Shown here: piece after piece, positions 41,596-51,503 of the stretch | Layout of the letters: each line of letters begins with the position of its first letter | Position numbering within the stretch: position 1 is the stretch's first letter | Assembly (NCBI RefSeq): GCF_003325755.1 | Contig: NZ_QORI02000001.1 | Coordinates: 186,001 to 250,000, forward strand | Direction: 5' to 3' | Length of the DNA stretch: 64,000 bases | DNA from: Pseudomonas sp. SST3 | GTDB taxonomy: Bacteria; Pseudomonadota; Gammaproteobacteria; Pseudomonadales; Pseudomonadaceae | The notes under the pieces: generated by a model | What the model was told of the DNA's origin: nothing | Database searches by the model: none | Seen by the model: the letters and a program-made list of their open reading frames with translations, nothing else | Made by a program: the position numbers and the translations under genes

Positions 41596-44427
41596 TCAGT
41601 CGGCGAGAATCGCTTCGAGTTGCTCGAAGGAGTAGGGCTTTGGCAACGAGCGAGCGGGTAGCTCCGTTTCGATCACGCCGTCTCCCGACATGAACACCAC
41701 GCGCAGCCCGGGGTGCGCCTCTAGCGCCAGCGCGGCAAACTCGGGACCGGACATCCCAGGCAGGTTGACGTCCACCAACAAATAATCGAAGTGCCGCTCG
41801 GCCAATGCCCGCGAAGCCTCTTCGGCGGAGGGCACGCCAACCGTCGCGATATCCAGCTCGTCGAGCATTTCGCAGGTCAGTTCGAGCAGTGGCAGCTGGT
41901 CTTCGACCACCAGCGCATGGCGACGAGCGGAGGTTGCCGATACCTGCGGATCGTCACGCGCGCCCAGTAGCTGGCGAACCTTGCGTGCCAGGTCCTCCTG
42001 TCGATACGGCTTGCTCAGCAATTCGACCCCGGCATCCAGCTTGCCGCCATGGACGATCGCGTTCCGGGTGTAGCCGGACGTGAACAGCACCGCAATACCG
42101 GGCAACAGCAGCTTTGCCTGCCGCGCCAGCTCGGTACTGCTGAGTTTGCCCGGCATGACCACGTCGGTGAACAGCAGGTCGATCGCTATGCCGCTCTGCA
42201 GGATGCTCAGTGCGCTTTGTGCATCGTTGGCACGCAACACCCGATAACCGAGACCGGACAGCAGTTCGATGACGGTCGCCTGTACGGCAAGGTCGTCCTC
42301 GACCACCAGGATCGTCTCGTCCCCGCCCTCCGCCACCCCGATCGGCGACGCAACGGCAACCACCTCGGGCTGCTCGGTACGCGGCAGGTACAGCTTGACC
42401 GTGGTGCCGCTGCCCAGCTCGCTGTAGATGCGGATATGACCGCCGCTCTGTTTGGCAAAACCATACGCCATGCTCAGACCTAGCCCCGTCCCCTCGCCTT
42501 CCGGCTTGGTGGTATAGAACGGCTCGAAGGCCCGCTCGAGGGTCTGTTCGGTCATGCCGGAGCCCGTGTCGGAGACCGCCAGCAGCACGTACTGACCTGG
42601 CGCGACATCGATCTGGGTTTGCGCGTAGTGCTCGTCGAGCATGGCGTTGCAGAGTTCGAGCGTCAGCTTTCCGCCCTCACGCATGGCGTCGCGGGCGTTG
42701 ATCGCCAGGTTGAGCAGGACATTCTCGAGCTGGTGCGGGTCGACCATCGTGGTCCAGAGACCACCGGAGACCACCGTTTCGATTTCCACCCGCTCGCCCA
42801 GCGCCTGACGCAACAGCTCGTCCATGCTGCGCAACAGGCGTCCCAGATTGGTTGGCATCGGCCGCAGCGGCTGGCGCCGCGCAAAGGCCAGCAGTTCGGC
42901 CGCCAGCTTGGCCCCGCGGTCGACCGCCTGTGCAGCCGCATCCAGGCGCGCCGATCCGAGCGGTACCCCCGCAAGCATTGGCCGCATTAGCTGAAGATTG
43001 CCGGCAATCACCTGAAGCACGTTGTTGAAGTCATGCGCCACGCCACCGGTCAGCTTGCCGATCGCCTCCAGCTTCTGCGATTGGTACAAGGCCTGGCGGC
43101 TCTGCTCAAGCTCGCGGGTGCGCTCGTTCACCAGTTCCAGCAGATTGTCCTGGGACCGCTGCAGCGCCTGCTGGGCGAGGATCTGCTGCGTCACATCATG
43201 GCCCTGGCAGAAAATTCCGGTCACTTCTTCCTGATCGGTCAAGATCGGTTGAAAGATGAAGTCGACGAAACGCCGTTGCGCCCCGTCGCTATCCGGACGG
43301 CTGACCAGAACAGGGATTGCCCGGCCCAGGTAGGGCCGCTTGGTCGCGTAGATCTGCTCCAACAGGCCGTCAAGATCACGCCCCTCGGTTTGCGGGAAGA
43401 CCACTAATGCCGGTTTGCCGATCACGTCGCGCTGGCCGACCAGCTGTTGGAAGGCGCGGTTGGCGATTTCCACTATGTGTTGCGGACCCTGAGTAATGGC
43501 GATAAAGCCTGGCGCCTGGTCGAACAGACGATGCAGGTGCTGGCGCTCCTCGGTTATCTCGCGCCCCCGTTGTTCATTGGCGCGGCGCTCAGCGGCCAAG
43601 GCGGAGATGTCACGTATCGTCAGCGACACGCCGATGACCTGTTGATTCCCATCACGCACGGCGGAGGGCAGGATTTCCAGCGTACCCTCGGTCCCGTCCA
43701 GCAAACATGGGCACTCCAGCGGGCGCGAGACGGTGCCAGCCAGCACTTGCTGAACGATCGAGTGCAGCGCCGGGGACCAGAACGGCAGTTGCTCGGCGCT
43801 GAGCCGCTCGGCCTCGCGGACCGGCAGCCGGAACAGCTCTTCAGCGCCCGCACTCCAGTAGAGCACCTGCAACGAACTATCGAATCCGACGATGGCATCC
43901 CTCGCCGCATCGATGAAGTTGTGCAGGTAGTAACTGGCATTCAGCCGGCGCTGATGGCTGGTTTCGACCGCAGCGCGTGGCGCACCGAGCGCTGCGTTGG
44001 CCAGGTCGAGTGTGGTGCGCAACCGGCGCCGACGCTGAGTCGCCGCGAGCGTCTGGCTTATCTGCCGGGTCAGCAGAGGCTGGCTGAGTTCCACGATGGA
44101 CCAGTGCGAGCCAATCAGCGGGGCCACGCCAAACTCGCGCCGCAGCGGCTCGATACCGCCCACCGGACAGAGAAAGATGAGTTCGCAGCTCCGCCACTGG
44201 CCACGTATGGCCCGGGCCACGGCCAGCGGCCGGCGGAGGCCTGGCGCCAGTAGCAACAGCGGCGGCTCTGCAAGGGTGGCCAACGGCCCAGGCGGATTAC
44301 CGGTGAGCTGCGCTTGATCGATCGTAGTCAGCTGCAGCTGCTGCGAAACGGCAACATCCTCGACCAGCCGTTGCGCCGCACTGGCTGTATCTTGCGCAAC
44401 GATCAGGATTATCGACTGGCTATCCAC
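41596..44427 (-). CDS. Hybrid sensor histidine kinase with two receiver domains
   Basis: About 943 aa, apparently soluble. Residues about 1-120 resemble a degenerate receiver-like fold; two PAS domains follow (about 165-285 and 305-420, including DQAPGFIAITQGPQHIVEIA). HisKA H box GGVAHDFNNVLQVIAG, ATPase boxes NVLLNLAINARDAM and GEGTGLGLSMAYGFAKQSGG, then two receivers with phospho-Asp in DLLFTDVVMPG and YLLVDVNLPGMSG. GTG 44427 lies just after the upstream stop; ATG 44475 overlaps that gene by 40 bases. Signal and target unknown. Confidence 0.85.
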   Translation of the reverse strand: MDSQSIILIVAQDTASAAQRLVEDVAVSQQLQLTTIDQAQLTGNPPGPLATLAEPPLLLLAPGLRRPLAVARAIRGQWRSCELIFLCPVGGIEPLRREFGVAPLIGSHWSIVELSQPLLTRQISQTLAATQRRRRLRTTLDLANAALGAPRAAVETSHQRRLNASYYLHNFIDAARDAIVGFDSSLQVLYWSAGAEELFRLPVREAERLSAEQLPFWSPALHSIVQQVLAGTVSRPLECPCLLDGTEGTLEILPSAVRDGNQQVIGVSLTIRDISALAAERRANEQRGREITEERQHLHRLFDQAPGFIAITQGPQHIVEIANRAFQQLVGQRDVIGKPALVVFPQTEGRDLDGLLEQIYATKRPYLGRAIPVLVSRPDSDGAQRRFVDFIFQPILTDQEEVTGIFCQGHDVTQQILAQQALQRSQDNLLELVNERTRELEQSRQALYQSQKLEAIGKLTGGVAHDFNNVLQVIAGNLQLMRPMLAGVPLGSARLDAAAQAVDRGAKLAAELLAFARRQPLRPMPTNLGRLLRSMDELLRQALGERVEIETVVSGGLWTTMVDPHQLENVLLNLAINARDAMREGGKLTLELCNAMLDEHYAQTQIDVAPGQYVLLAVSDTGSGMTEQTLERAFEPFYTTKPEGEGTGLGLSMAYGFAKQSGGHIRIYSELGSGTTVKLYLPRTEQPEVVAVASPIGVAEGGDETILVVEDDLAVQATVIELLSGLGYRVLRANDAQSALSILQSGIAIDLLFTDVVMPGKLSSTELARQAKLLLPGIAVLFTSGYTRNAIVHGGKLDAGVELLSKPYRQEDLARKVRQLLGARDDPQVSATSARRHALVVEDQLPLLELTCEMLDELDIATVGVPSAEEASRALAERHFDYLLVDVNLPGMSGPEFAALALEAHPGLRVVFMSGDGVIETELPARSLPKPYSFEQLEAILAD

Positions 44428-44435
44428 GGGCGCAC

Positions 44436-45599
44436 TCAAAGCAGCGGCAGACCGAGCAGGCTGCGGCCGGCCCATAGTTTCAGCAGATCGGTGGTCGGCG
44501 TCATGACATGCGCGGCGCGGGCGTCTCGCAGGATTTGCGCAACCCGGCTGTTGTCACGATACGCAGCGCCACCACAGATGGTCATCGCCTCGTTCGCGAG
44601 CGTTACCGCGGTTTCGCCTGCGGCCGCCTTGCACGACAGGATGAAGGGCAGCGCATCGGGATCGCCCATGTCACCCCGGCGGGCCGCCTCGCGGATCAAT
44701 GCCCGGGTTTTCTCGAGCTCCATCCACATTTCGGCGTAGCGAATCTGCAATGCCTCGACATCGCGCAACGCCTCGCCCGAATGCGAATAGCGCCGTGCAC
44801 GCAAGTGCTCGCCTGCGGCGTCCAGTGCCGACTGGGCCACACCCAGGTAGGTGCCCGCCATGGCCATCAAGAAAAATGGCGCGACCACTTCGAACACGTA
44901 CCAGACCTGATCACCCTCTTCGCCCAGCAGGTTTTCCATCGGTACGGGCACCTGATCCAGGCGCAACGGCCGAGAAGAGTTGCCACGCATGCCAAAGCCT
45001 TCCCAGGCATCCAGCCAATCCATGCCCTGGCTGTCGCGATCTATAACCAGGCAACTGAAGTCGCCGGATTCGTCGCTTTCGCCGCTGGCCACCGTCGACA
45101 CCACGTAGGAATCGGCATGACCGCCGTTTGTAACGAATTGCTTGGTGCCGCTGACAAGGAAGTGCTTTCCGTCCGTCGCAATCCGGGTTTCCGGCAAGTA
45201 CAGATGCGCGCCCGAACCATGTTCCGAAAGCGCCAACGTGGTGATGTGGCGGCCTTCGGCAATGGCGCGCAGGTAGTGATCTTGTTGATAGGGTGTGGCC
45301 TTGGCGGCAATTACCGCCGTGCCGACGCAGTGCATGCCGAAGCACAGCGCCGAGGACGGACATACCCTGCCGATCGTTTCGGTGATGACGCTCAACCCGA
45401 GCAGGCCCTGGCCGTGACCACCCAGCGCCGCCGGCACTTGCAGCCCAAGCAGTCCGGCTTCGCCCAGTGCCTTCATCGAGTGCGCTGGCCATTCGCATTT
45501 CTGATCAACCTGCGCGGCCAGCGGGGCGATATGCGACTCGGCCAGCGAGGCGGTAAGGCCTTGCAGTTCGTTGAGCCGTGCGGGTAACAGATGTTCCAT
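44436..45599 (-). CDS. Acyl-CoA dehydrogenase family protein
   Basis: 387 aa FAD-dependent dehydrogenase. N-terminal helices, the middle beta domain (ITTLALSEHGSGAHLYLPET, FLVSGTKQFVTNGGHADSYV) and C-terminal bundle (AEMWMELEKTRALIREAARRG, AMTICGGAAYRDNS) all follow the family. The usual catalytic Glu region near the C-terminus is not obvious to me (CGGAAYRDNSRVAQILRDAR), so the substrate cannot be given. It is upstream of the hybrid kinase with an 8-base gap. Confidence 0.85.
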   Translation of the reverse strand: MEHLLPARLNELQGLTASLAESHIAPLAAQVDQKCEWPAHSMKALGEAGLLGLQVPAALGGHGQGLLGLSVITETIGRVCPSSALCFGMHCVGTAVIAAKATPYQQDHYLRAIAEGRHITTLALSEHGSGAHLYLPETRIATDGKHFLVSGTKQFVTNGGHADSYVVSTVASGESDESGDFSCLVIDRDSQGMDWLDAWEGFGMRGNSSRPLRLDQVPVPMENLLGEEGDQVWYVFEVVAPFFLMAMAGTYLGVAQSALDAAGEHLRARRYSHSGEALRDVEALQIRYAEMWMELEKTRALIREAARRGDMGDPDALPFILSCKAAAGETAVTLANEAMTICGGAAYRDNSRVAQILRDARAAHVMTPTTDLLKLWAGRSLLGLPLL

Positions 45600-45827
45600 A
45601 AAAGAGAGCCACGCTGATAGGTGCTTGGGTTCGATGCCAATGGGTAATGTTACGTCGGAGGACCGGATTTATCGCCGCATCGGCTGCGGATAGACCTTGC
45701 GTCATTCCAGGGGGTTCGGTGCGGCGAGCCCATCGGTATCAAATGATCAGAACCCTGGCAGGTCGCTGTGTTCAACAAGCATAGGCCTTACTTCGGCCGA
45801 CACTGATAGCGATACGGGTATCCACCT

Positions 45828-47006
45828 ATGTACGGTCTATTGCAAACACGCCTCGGCCTCGCCGCGGCACTCTTGGCTTTCAGCATCACGGGAGTGGCAG
45901 CACCGATGCAGCAAATATTGGTCGGCACTTATACCAGCGAAGGCGGCAGTGAAGGGATCTATCGGATGCAGTTCGACCCTGAGCGCGGCCAGATAGAGCC
46001 TCAGCCGTTGCAGATGGTGCGTTCCGACAACCCATCCTGGCTGACGCTGGACCTGAACCGCAACCGACTCTATGCCGCCAACGAAAACGGCCCAGGCCAG
46101 TCCGATCCAGTGGGCCGGGTGAGTGCGTTCATCATTGCGCCATCCAGCGGACAGCTGTCACCCCTGGCGCAACAGATCACGCTTGGCGATGAGCCCACGC
46201 ACCTCAGCCAGAGCCGCGATGGGCGTTATCTGTTCGTCTCCAACTACGGCTCCAGTGTCAACCCCGGCGGCAGCCTGGCGGTGATGCCGACGGCCAAGGA
46301 CGGAACGCTCATGCCGGTCACGCAGATCGCCGCGCACAAGGCCAGCGAAGTGCACCCCGAACGACAGCAATCGGCCCACGTGCACTCGGCGGTGATGTCG
46401 CCGAATGGCAAGACGTTGTTTGTCAGCGATCTGGGTGCCGACAAGATCTTCGTTTATCGCTATGACCCGACCAACGCCGAACGCCCGCTGTCCCCGGCTG
46501 ATCCGGCCTTCATCAGCCTGCCGGACGGCAGCGGCCCGCGCCATTTGGTGTTCAGCCCGGACGGGCTGCAGGCTTACGCCACGCTGGAGCTCAGCGCCCA
46601 GGTGGCGCGCTTCGATCATGTCGACGGCAGCCTGGTGCAGCGCCAATTGGTCGATCTGGCGACGGGTAGCGACACCACCCTGCACTCGCCGGGCGCCATA
46701 CATCCGTCGGCCGACGGCCGTTTTCTCTATGTCAGCGATCGCGCCGAGAAGAACCGGATCATGGTGTATGCCATCGAGGAGAACGCCAACCTGCGCGAGA
46801 TTCAGCAGCGCTCCAGCGAAGGCCGGGAGCCGCGAGAGTTCGCCATCGATCCGAGCGGGCGTTTCATGCTCATCGCCAATCAGAAGAGCGACGCGCTGGT
46901 GGTGCTGCAGCGCGATCCCGACAGCGGCCTGCTGGGCGATACCCTGCAGACGCTGCCAATGGGCCGGCCATCGGATGTGAAGTTCATCGATCGCAGCGGA
47001 CTTTGA
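45828..47006 (+). CDS. Secreted beta-propeller lactonase (6-phosphogluconolactonase-like)
   Basis: 392 aa. A signal peptide (LAAALLAFSITGVAA) is followed by the seven-bladed YbhE/Pgl propeller: ILVGTYTSEGGSEGIYRMQF, NPSWLTLDLNRNRLYAANE, GDEPTHLSQSRDGRYLFVSNYG, HVHSAVMSPNGKTLFVSDLGADKI, GSGPRHLVFSPDGLQAYATLE and EGREPREFAIDPSGRFMLIANQKSD are the repeated blade motifs. The signal peptide makes a role in cytoplasmic sugar metabolism unlikely; the substrate is probably an external lactone. Confidence 0.85.
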   Translation: MYGLLQTRLGLAAALLAFSITGVAAPMQQILVGTYTSEGGSEGIYRMQFDPERGQIEPQPLQMVRSDNPSWLTLDLNRNRLYAANENGPGQSDPVGRVSAFIIAPSSGQLSPLAQQITLGDEPTHLSQSRDGRYLFVSNYGSSVNPGGSLAVMPTAKDGTLMPVTQIAAHKASEVHPERQQSAHVHSAVMSPNGKTLFVSDLGADKIFVYRYDPTNAERPLSPADPAFISLPDGSGPRHLVFSPDGLQAYATLELSAQVARFDHVDGSLVQRQLVDLATGSDTTLHSPGAIHPSADGRFLYVSDRAEKNRIMVYAIEENANLREIQQRSSEGREPREFAIDPSGRFMLIANQKSDALVVLQRDPDSGLLGDTLQTLPMGRPSDVKFIDRSGL

Positions 47007-47031
47007 TCGACGCAAGACCGGTGAAGGCTGA

Positions 47032-48063
47032 TCAAGACAACAGGCTGACCACCGCGAAGCGGCTGATGGTGGCCTGCGCCACCACGGTCTGAGTGACGGC
47101 GGCGTAGCTGGAGGGGCTGCGCTGCATCAGATTGAACACCGAGCGGGAAAAGTCCATGGCCCACTGCTTTTCGTCGGCGTGCGCCTGACGGGCGAGGAAT
47201 TCGCGGATCTCCTGCTGGCGGTTGCTCAGCTGCTCGCGCAGCGAAGTGACCTTGTCGAGCCCGGCGACCACCGAATCGAGCAGGCGTCGCAGCTCACGGA
47301 AGGAATCCAGCTGCAGCTCGTTGGGAAAACTCAGCAGCTGTTCGTCCTGGCTCTGCACGCGCACGTACTTGCCCTTCTCGAACAGTTTTCCTTCGCCCTG
47401 CACCGCCAGTTGGTCCTTGAGCTTCTGCCAATCACCCTCGCGGGCGGAAAACTTCAGTTCGCCGTGCTGATCCAGCTCGGCACGAATGCCGGCCTGGCCA
47501 AGACTGCCGTTGAAGCGGCGCAGAATCTGCTCGTCGCTCATCTCGTCATCGAGTACCACCGCCACCGGCTCGGCCAACTGGCGGCCGCCGCTGAACAGCA
47601 GCGTCTCGCGACCGGATTGGCGGATCTTGTCCAGCGACTCCAGCCCCTGCAGGCTGAAACGGCTGCGCACCGGCTCGGTCAGGCGCAGCTTGAGGTTGGC
47701 GTCCAGCGAGTTACCGGAACGCTTGCTGCGCTCCTTGAGCAACTCGCCAATCTGCTGAACCGACTGTTGAATGGCTTGCTCGCCGTCGGGCTGAGGCGAG
47801 CTTATCTGGCGACTCAGGTTGAGCTTGAGCTGCGACAGACGCGTCTGCAGGTCACCCAGGTAGCTGTCGGCCGACTGCATCGATGACAGCTGCTGGTTGA
47901 GCTGCAGGCTGAAACCGGTGGTCTTGCTGGTGGTGGTCTCGGCCGGCAGGGTGTCGCCTGGCACACCCGTACGCAGCGGCGCAGGCGCATCCCGTAGCAA
48001 CGCCTCACGGCGCTCCTGCGGGTTGATTGCGGAAACAGCGGGGAGCTGCTTGCCAATCTTCAT
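47032..48063 (-). CDS. Lateral flagellar cluster protein at the lafW position
   Basis: 343 aa, no signal peptide or membrane helix. The N-terminal 60 residues look disordered, followed by helical segments with Gln/Leu-rich heptads (YLGDLQTRLSQLKLNLSRQI, LDSVVAGLDKVTSLREQLSN) and a hydrophobic C-terminus. It begins 14 bases after flgL and is the last gene of the flg operon. In E. coli Flag-2 this place is taken by lafW, described as hook-associated; similarity here is by position only. It could be a structural or accessory secreted protein. Confidence 0.55.
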   Translation of the reverse strand: MKIGKQLPAVSAINPQERREALLRDAPAPLRTGVPGDTLPAETTTSKTTGFSLQLNQQLSSMQSADSYLGDLQTRLSQLKLNLSRQISSPQPDGEQAIQQSVQQIGELLKERSKRSGNSLDANLKLRLTEPVRSRFSLQGLESLDKIRQSGRETLLFSGGRQLAEPVAVVLDDEMSDEQILRRFNGSLGQAGIRAELDQHGELKFSAREGDWQKLKDQLAVQGEGKLFEKGKYVRVQSQDEQLLSFPNELQLDSFRELRRLLDSVVAGLDKVTSLREQLSNRQQEIREFLARQAHADEKQWAMDFSRSVFNLMQRSPSSYAAVTQTVVAQATISRFAVVSLLS

Positions 48064-48077
48064 TCACGCTACCTCGG

Positions 48078-48992
48078 TCAGAGCATGCCGAACAGCGACA
48101 GCCCGTTGATCTTCAAATAGGTCTTCTGCGTCGCCTGCAGCGACAGCTGATAGTTGTTCAGGTCGATGCTGGCACCCGCGTAGTCAAGCTGCGACAGCTC
48201 GCCTTCGATCTTCTGGTTCACCAGCGACACGTCCTCGTTGCTGCTCGACAGCAACGTCAGGGTGTTCTGCCGCCCGCCAAGCTCCGAGACCGCGCCGAGC
48301 AGGTCGCTGTGGGTCGCATCGAGGCTGTTCAGGGTGGCGCCGATCCTTGCCTGCACCGCAGGGTCATTGGCATCGAGGGCCGGGTCGGCGAGCATCTTCA
48401 CCAGCGCGTTGAGGTCATTGAGCATGCCGACGCCGCCACCGAAGACCTGCGCGGCGGTGACATTCTCCTCGACCAGTACGCCGTTGGCGACTGCCGCCTG
48501 GCGGTATTGGTCATTTCCGGTCAGCTGGTAGCTCTGGGTAGCGGCATCGAAGGTGATCGCCGGCCGATCGCTAAGGGTGCCGGAAAACAGATAACGACCT
48601 TCCTCATCGCGCACGTTGGCGAAACCGAGGATGGTCTTTTCCAGATTGCCCATTTCGTTGGCGATGGCTGCCAGGTCTTCGCTGGTGTTGCTGCCATTGG
48701 CGGCCCACAGCAGCAGGTCGCGCACGTTGAGCATGGTGTCCGAGGTAGCCTTGAGGTTGGCCTCCTGCTTGGACAGGTTGCCGGACACGTTGGCGATGTT
48801 GGTGCGGTACTGCGTGAGGCTGGCTTCCTCGCGCTGGATGCGCAGCACGCGTACGGCGGAAATCGGGTCATCCGATGGCAGCAGCATGCGCTCGCCGGTA
48901 GCCATCTGCTGCATCAGCTTGCCGAGCTTCTCGGAGCTGGTGTTCATCGAGCCGTGCATCATGGCGGTGATCTGGGCGTTGGAGATGCGCAT
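48078..48992 (-). CDS. flgL: Flagellar hook-associated protein 3
   Basis: 304 aa hook-filament junction protein with flagellin-like ends: MRISNAQITAMMHGSMNTSS at the N-terminus and the C-terminal SLVNQKIEGELSQLDYAGAS helix. It lies downstream of flgK, 37 bases away, as in other flg operons. It would join the lateral hook to the LafA filament. Confidence 0.9.
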   Translation of the reverse strand: MRISNAQITAMMHGSMNTSSEKLGKLMQQMATGERMLLPSDDPISAVRVLRIQREEASLTQYRTNIANVSGNLSKQEANLKATSDTMLNVRDLLLWAANGSNTSEDLAAIANEMGNLEKTILGFANVRDEEGRYLFSGTLSDRPAITFDAATQSYQLTGNDQYRQAAVANGVLVEENVTAAQVFGGGVGMLNDLNALVKMLADPALDANDPAVQARIGATLNSLDATHSDLLGAVSELGGRQNTLTLLSSSNEDVSLVNQKIEGELSQLDYAGASIDLNNYQLSLQATQKTYLKINGLSLFGML

Positions 48993-49029
48993 GGGTCTTT
49001 ACTCGTCAGTCGAATCGGCCAGTGCCGGT

Positions 49030-50397
49030 TCAGAACATCGCCAGTACGGCGTTGAACAGATCATTGGAAGTGCTGATGACCTTCATGTTGGCCTGATAGG
49101 CCTGCTCGTACGCCATCAGGTTGACCGCTTCTTCGTCCAGGTTGACGGCGCTGACGCTGTCGCGCTGGGCCTGTGCCTGCTCGGCCACCGTGCTGGCAGC
49201 GCTGAGGTCCGCCTGATTCTGTCGGCTGGCGCTGGCGACACGGCCGACCAGACCGGCATAGGCGTCGTTGAGCGGAACGGTATTGCCGGCGACATCGATG
49301 CCTTTCGACTTCAGGTCGAGCAGCTCGAGCAGATTCCTGTTGTTACCCACTTCGCCCGCTGCCGAAGAGAACGCCAGTTCAACGGCGCCTAACGGCTTGA
49401 CCTCGAGCATGGCGCTAGTACTGCCAGGGTTGTGAGTGAACAACGGCTGGCCCGCATTACCGTTGAGATCGAAGCCGCCAGCGAGGGTGTCGTTGACGAT
49501 GGTCGCGATGGCTTCGGCCATGTCGTGCAAATCCTGCAGGGCCGGACGCAGCGAGCCGTATTCCATGTCATAGAGGCTGCCGAGCGAACCCCCGAGGCCT
49601 TTCTGATTCAGGGGAAACGTGGTCTTGGCGAAGACCAGCGTCATCTCCTGCTCGCCAGCGACATTCTCATTGATCTTCAGCTGCCCGGCGGTGGCGCCAG
49701 CCACCAGCGGCTGGCCGTTGGCGAGCGACACGCTGAGGGTGCCATCCGGCGCTTCCTGCACACGGATACCGGCGTACTGGCTGAGGTCCTTGACCAGATT
49801 CTCGCGGTAGTCGCGCAGGGTCGCCGTGTCGCGCCCGGATGATTCCATCTCGCGGATCTGCGCATTGAGCTCGGCGATGTTGCCGGACAGCCCGTTTATT
49901 TCGCTGGTCATCGCCACGCGCTGGCCCTGCAGCGCGTTCAGCTGAATGCCGATGTTGCTGCCCAGACCGTTGAAACGCTGCGCCAGCTGCTTCGATTCCC
50001 CGATGATCTGCTGGCGCAGGGCAATGGATTCCGGGGTCGAGCTGGCTTCACTGAGCGCGGCGAAGAAATTATCCAGGCCGACGCTGACGCTGGAGCCTTC
50101 GCTGTCGATCAGCCCTTCGAGGGCCGTCAGATACTGCTGATTGGTATTGAAGTAGTTCTTGTCGGTGCTGGCGCGCCAGAGCTGCTGGTTCTGGAAGTCG
50201 TTGGACAAGCGACGGATGGAGCTGACCTGCACGCCACCGCCGGCGCTCAACACGCCCTGCCCGCCGAGCGAGCGCTGTTCTGCCGCCAGGCGACTGAAGC
50301 CCGGGGTGTTGACGTTGGCAATGTTCTGCCCGGTCGCCGACAGGGCGATCTGCGAGGCGCGAACGCCGCTGTAGCCAATTTGACCCAAAATACTCAC
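49030..50397 (-). CDS. flgK: Flagellar hook-associated protein 1
   Basis: 455 aa. N-terminus GYSGVRASQIALSATGQNIA NVNTPGFSR is the rod/hook family motif; the C-terminus EAVNLMAYEQAYQANMKVIS is the matching terminal helix. The protein is shorter than FlgK of many polar systems (540-680 aa), in keeping with lateral systems. Its start overlaps the flgJ stop by 4 bases. Confidence 0.92.
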   Translation of the reverse strand: MSILGQIGYSGVRASQIALSATGQNIANVNTPGFSRLAAEQRSLGGQGVLSAGGGVQVSSIRRLSNDFQNQQLWRASTDKNYFNTNQQYLTALEGLIDSEGSSVSVGLDNFFAALSEASSTPESIALRQQIIGESKQLAQRFNGLGSNIGIQLNALQGQRVAMTSEINGLSGNIAELNAQIREMESSGRDTATLRDYRENLVKDLSQYAGIRVQEAPDGTLSVSLANGQPLVAGATAGQLKINENVAGEQEMTLVFAKTTFPLNQKGLGGSLGSLYDMEYGSLRPALQDLHDMAEAIATIVNDTLAGGFDLNGNAGQPLFTHNPGSTSAMLEVKPLGAVELAFSSAAGEVGNNRNLLELLDLKSKGIDVAGNTVPLNDAYAGLVGRVASASRQNQADLSAASTVAEQAQAQRDSVSAVNLDEEAVNLMAYEQAYQANMKVISTSNDLFNAVLAMF

Positions 50398-51434
50398 GAC
50401 ACGACTTCCTTCGACTCGATCCGGATCGGTTGCGCGAACGCCACGGACAGATGGCCGCCGCCGACAACACGATGGTGCTGAGTGGATAGAGCGACCGCAT
50501 CGGCAGCGGAATTAAGTGTCGGCGGCAGAGGATCGCTCAGCGGCTGGATCTGCGCCCGCGGCTCGACCGGCTTCGATGCTTCAGCACGCAGGTCGTTAAG
50601 GATATTGCGGGTGTAGTTACGGGTTTCCGCGTAGGGGATTTTTTGTACCCAGGCGCCGGTGCCGACTTCACCCTTGCGCGGGTCGCCGTGGATCTTGAGC
50701 CACTCGTCGACCTTGCCAGGGCCAGCGTTATAGGCGGCCAGCGCCAAGGCCTGATGGCCGTCGTAGCGGTCGAGCATCTTGTTTAGGTAGGCGCTGCCCA
50801 GGCGCTTGTTGTACTCGGCATCACTGGTCAGCCGCGCCTCGCTGAATGGCAGGCCCAGCTCGGCGGCCATGTCCCGCGCGGTGCCGGGCATGAGCTGCAT
50901 CAAGCCACGCGCGCCCTTGGGCGATACGGCGGCGATGTTGCCGCTGGATTCGTGTTTGATCACACTATCGACCAGCGACTTGAAGCCGGCCTTGCCGCTC
51001 TCCCAGGCGCTGTCGAGCGCATCGACACCGCGCTGCCAGGTGCCGCGCAGCGCATGCAGCCCGCCGCCCTGCAGCCCGCTACCGGTATGCCCGGCCAGGG
51101 CAGTGGGCGCAGGCACCGTGCCTGATGCCTCGCCGCTCAGCTGCTGCACCAGCATGTCGGCGATCCCGGTCTGCCGCTTGCCGGCCAGGGTGTCGGCCAG
51201 CACTTCGTCGTAGAAGTCGCGCATGGTGTCCAGCTCGCGGCTGCGCATGGGGTTGCCAGCGCCAAGGACGTCGCCGGCCTTGCGCATCTGCTTGAGGATC
51301 TGCTGCAGGAACATCGCCTCGAACTGCTCGGCGACGACTTCCAACTGCTGGCGCCGCGCCGCGGTCGGGCCGTCGGCGCGGTTACGCAGGGTGTTGAGGT
51401 GCTGGGGGAGGGAAACGATGCTCATGGTCGTCAT
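50394..51434 (-). CDS. flgJ: Rod-binding protein FlgJ with SLT lytic transglycosylase domain
   Basis: 346 aa. Residues about 20-105 are the rod-binding FlgJ domain (VAEQFEAMFLQQILKQMRKA, LDTMRDFYDEVLADTLAG). A 50-residue linker leads to a goose-lysozyme-type SLT domain (about 165-320) with catalytic Glu in VIKHESSGN and the motifs KGARGLMQLMPGTA and ALAAYNAGPGKVDEW. Many gammaproteobacterial FlgJ proteins carry a GH73 glucosaminidase instead. It opens peptidoglycan for rod growth. Confidence 0.9.
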   Translation of the reverse strand: MTTMSIVSLPQHLNTLRNRADGPTAARRQQLEVVAEQFEAMFLQQILKQMRKAGDVLGAGNPMRSRELDTMRDFYDEVLADTLAGKRQTGIADMLVQQLSGEASGTVPAPTALAGHTGSGLQGGGLHALRGTWQRGVDALDSAWESGKAGFKSLVDSVIKHESSGNIAAVSPKGARGLMQLMPGTARDMAAELGLPFSEARLTSDAEYNKRLGSAYLNKMLDRYDGHQALALAAYNAGPGKVDEWLKIHGDPRKGEVGTGAWVQKIPYAETRNYTRNILNDLRAEASKPVEPRAQIQPLSDPLPPTLNSAADAVALSTQHHRVVGGGHLSVAFAQPIRIESKEVVS

Positions 51435-51503
51435 GGAACCTGTTCAAAATCTGCCGCGCGTCGGGCCTGCTTCGTTAACAACAACTGGATCGCCAGCCCG
51501 GTC

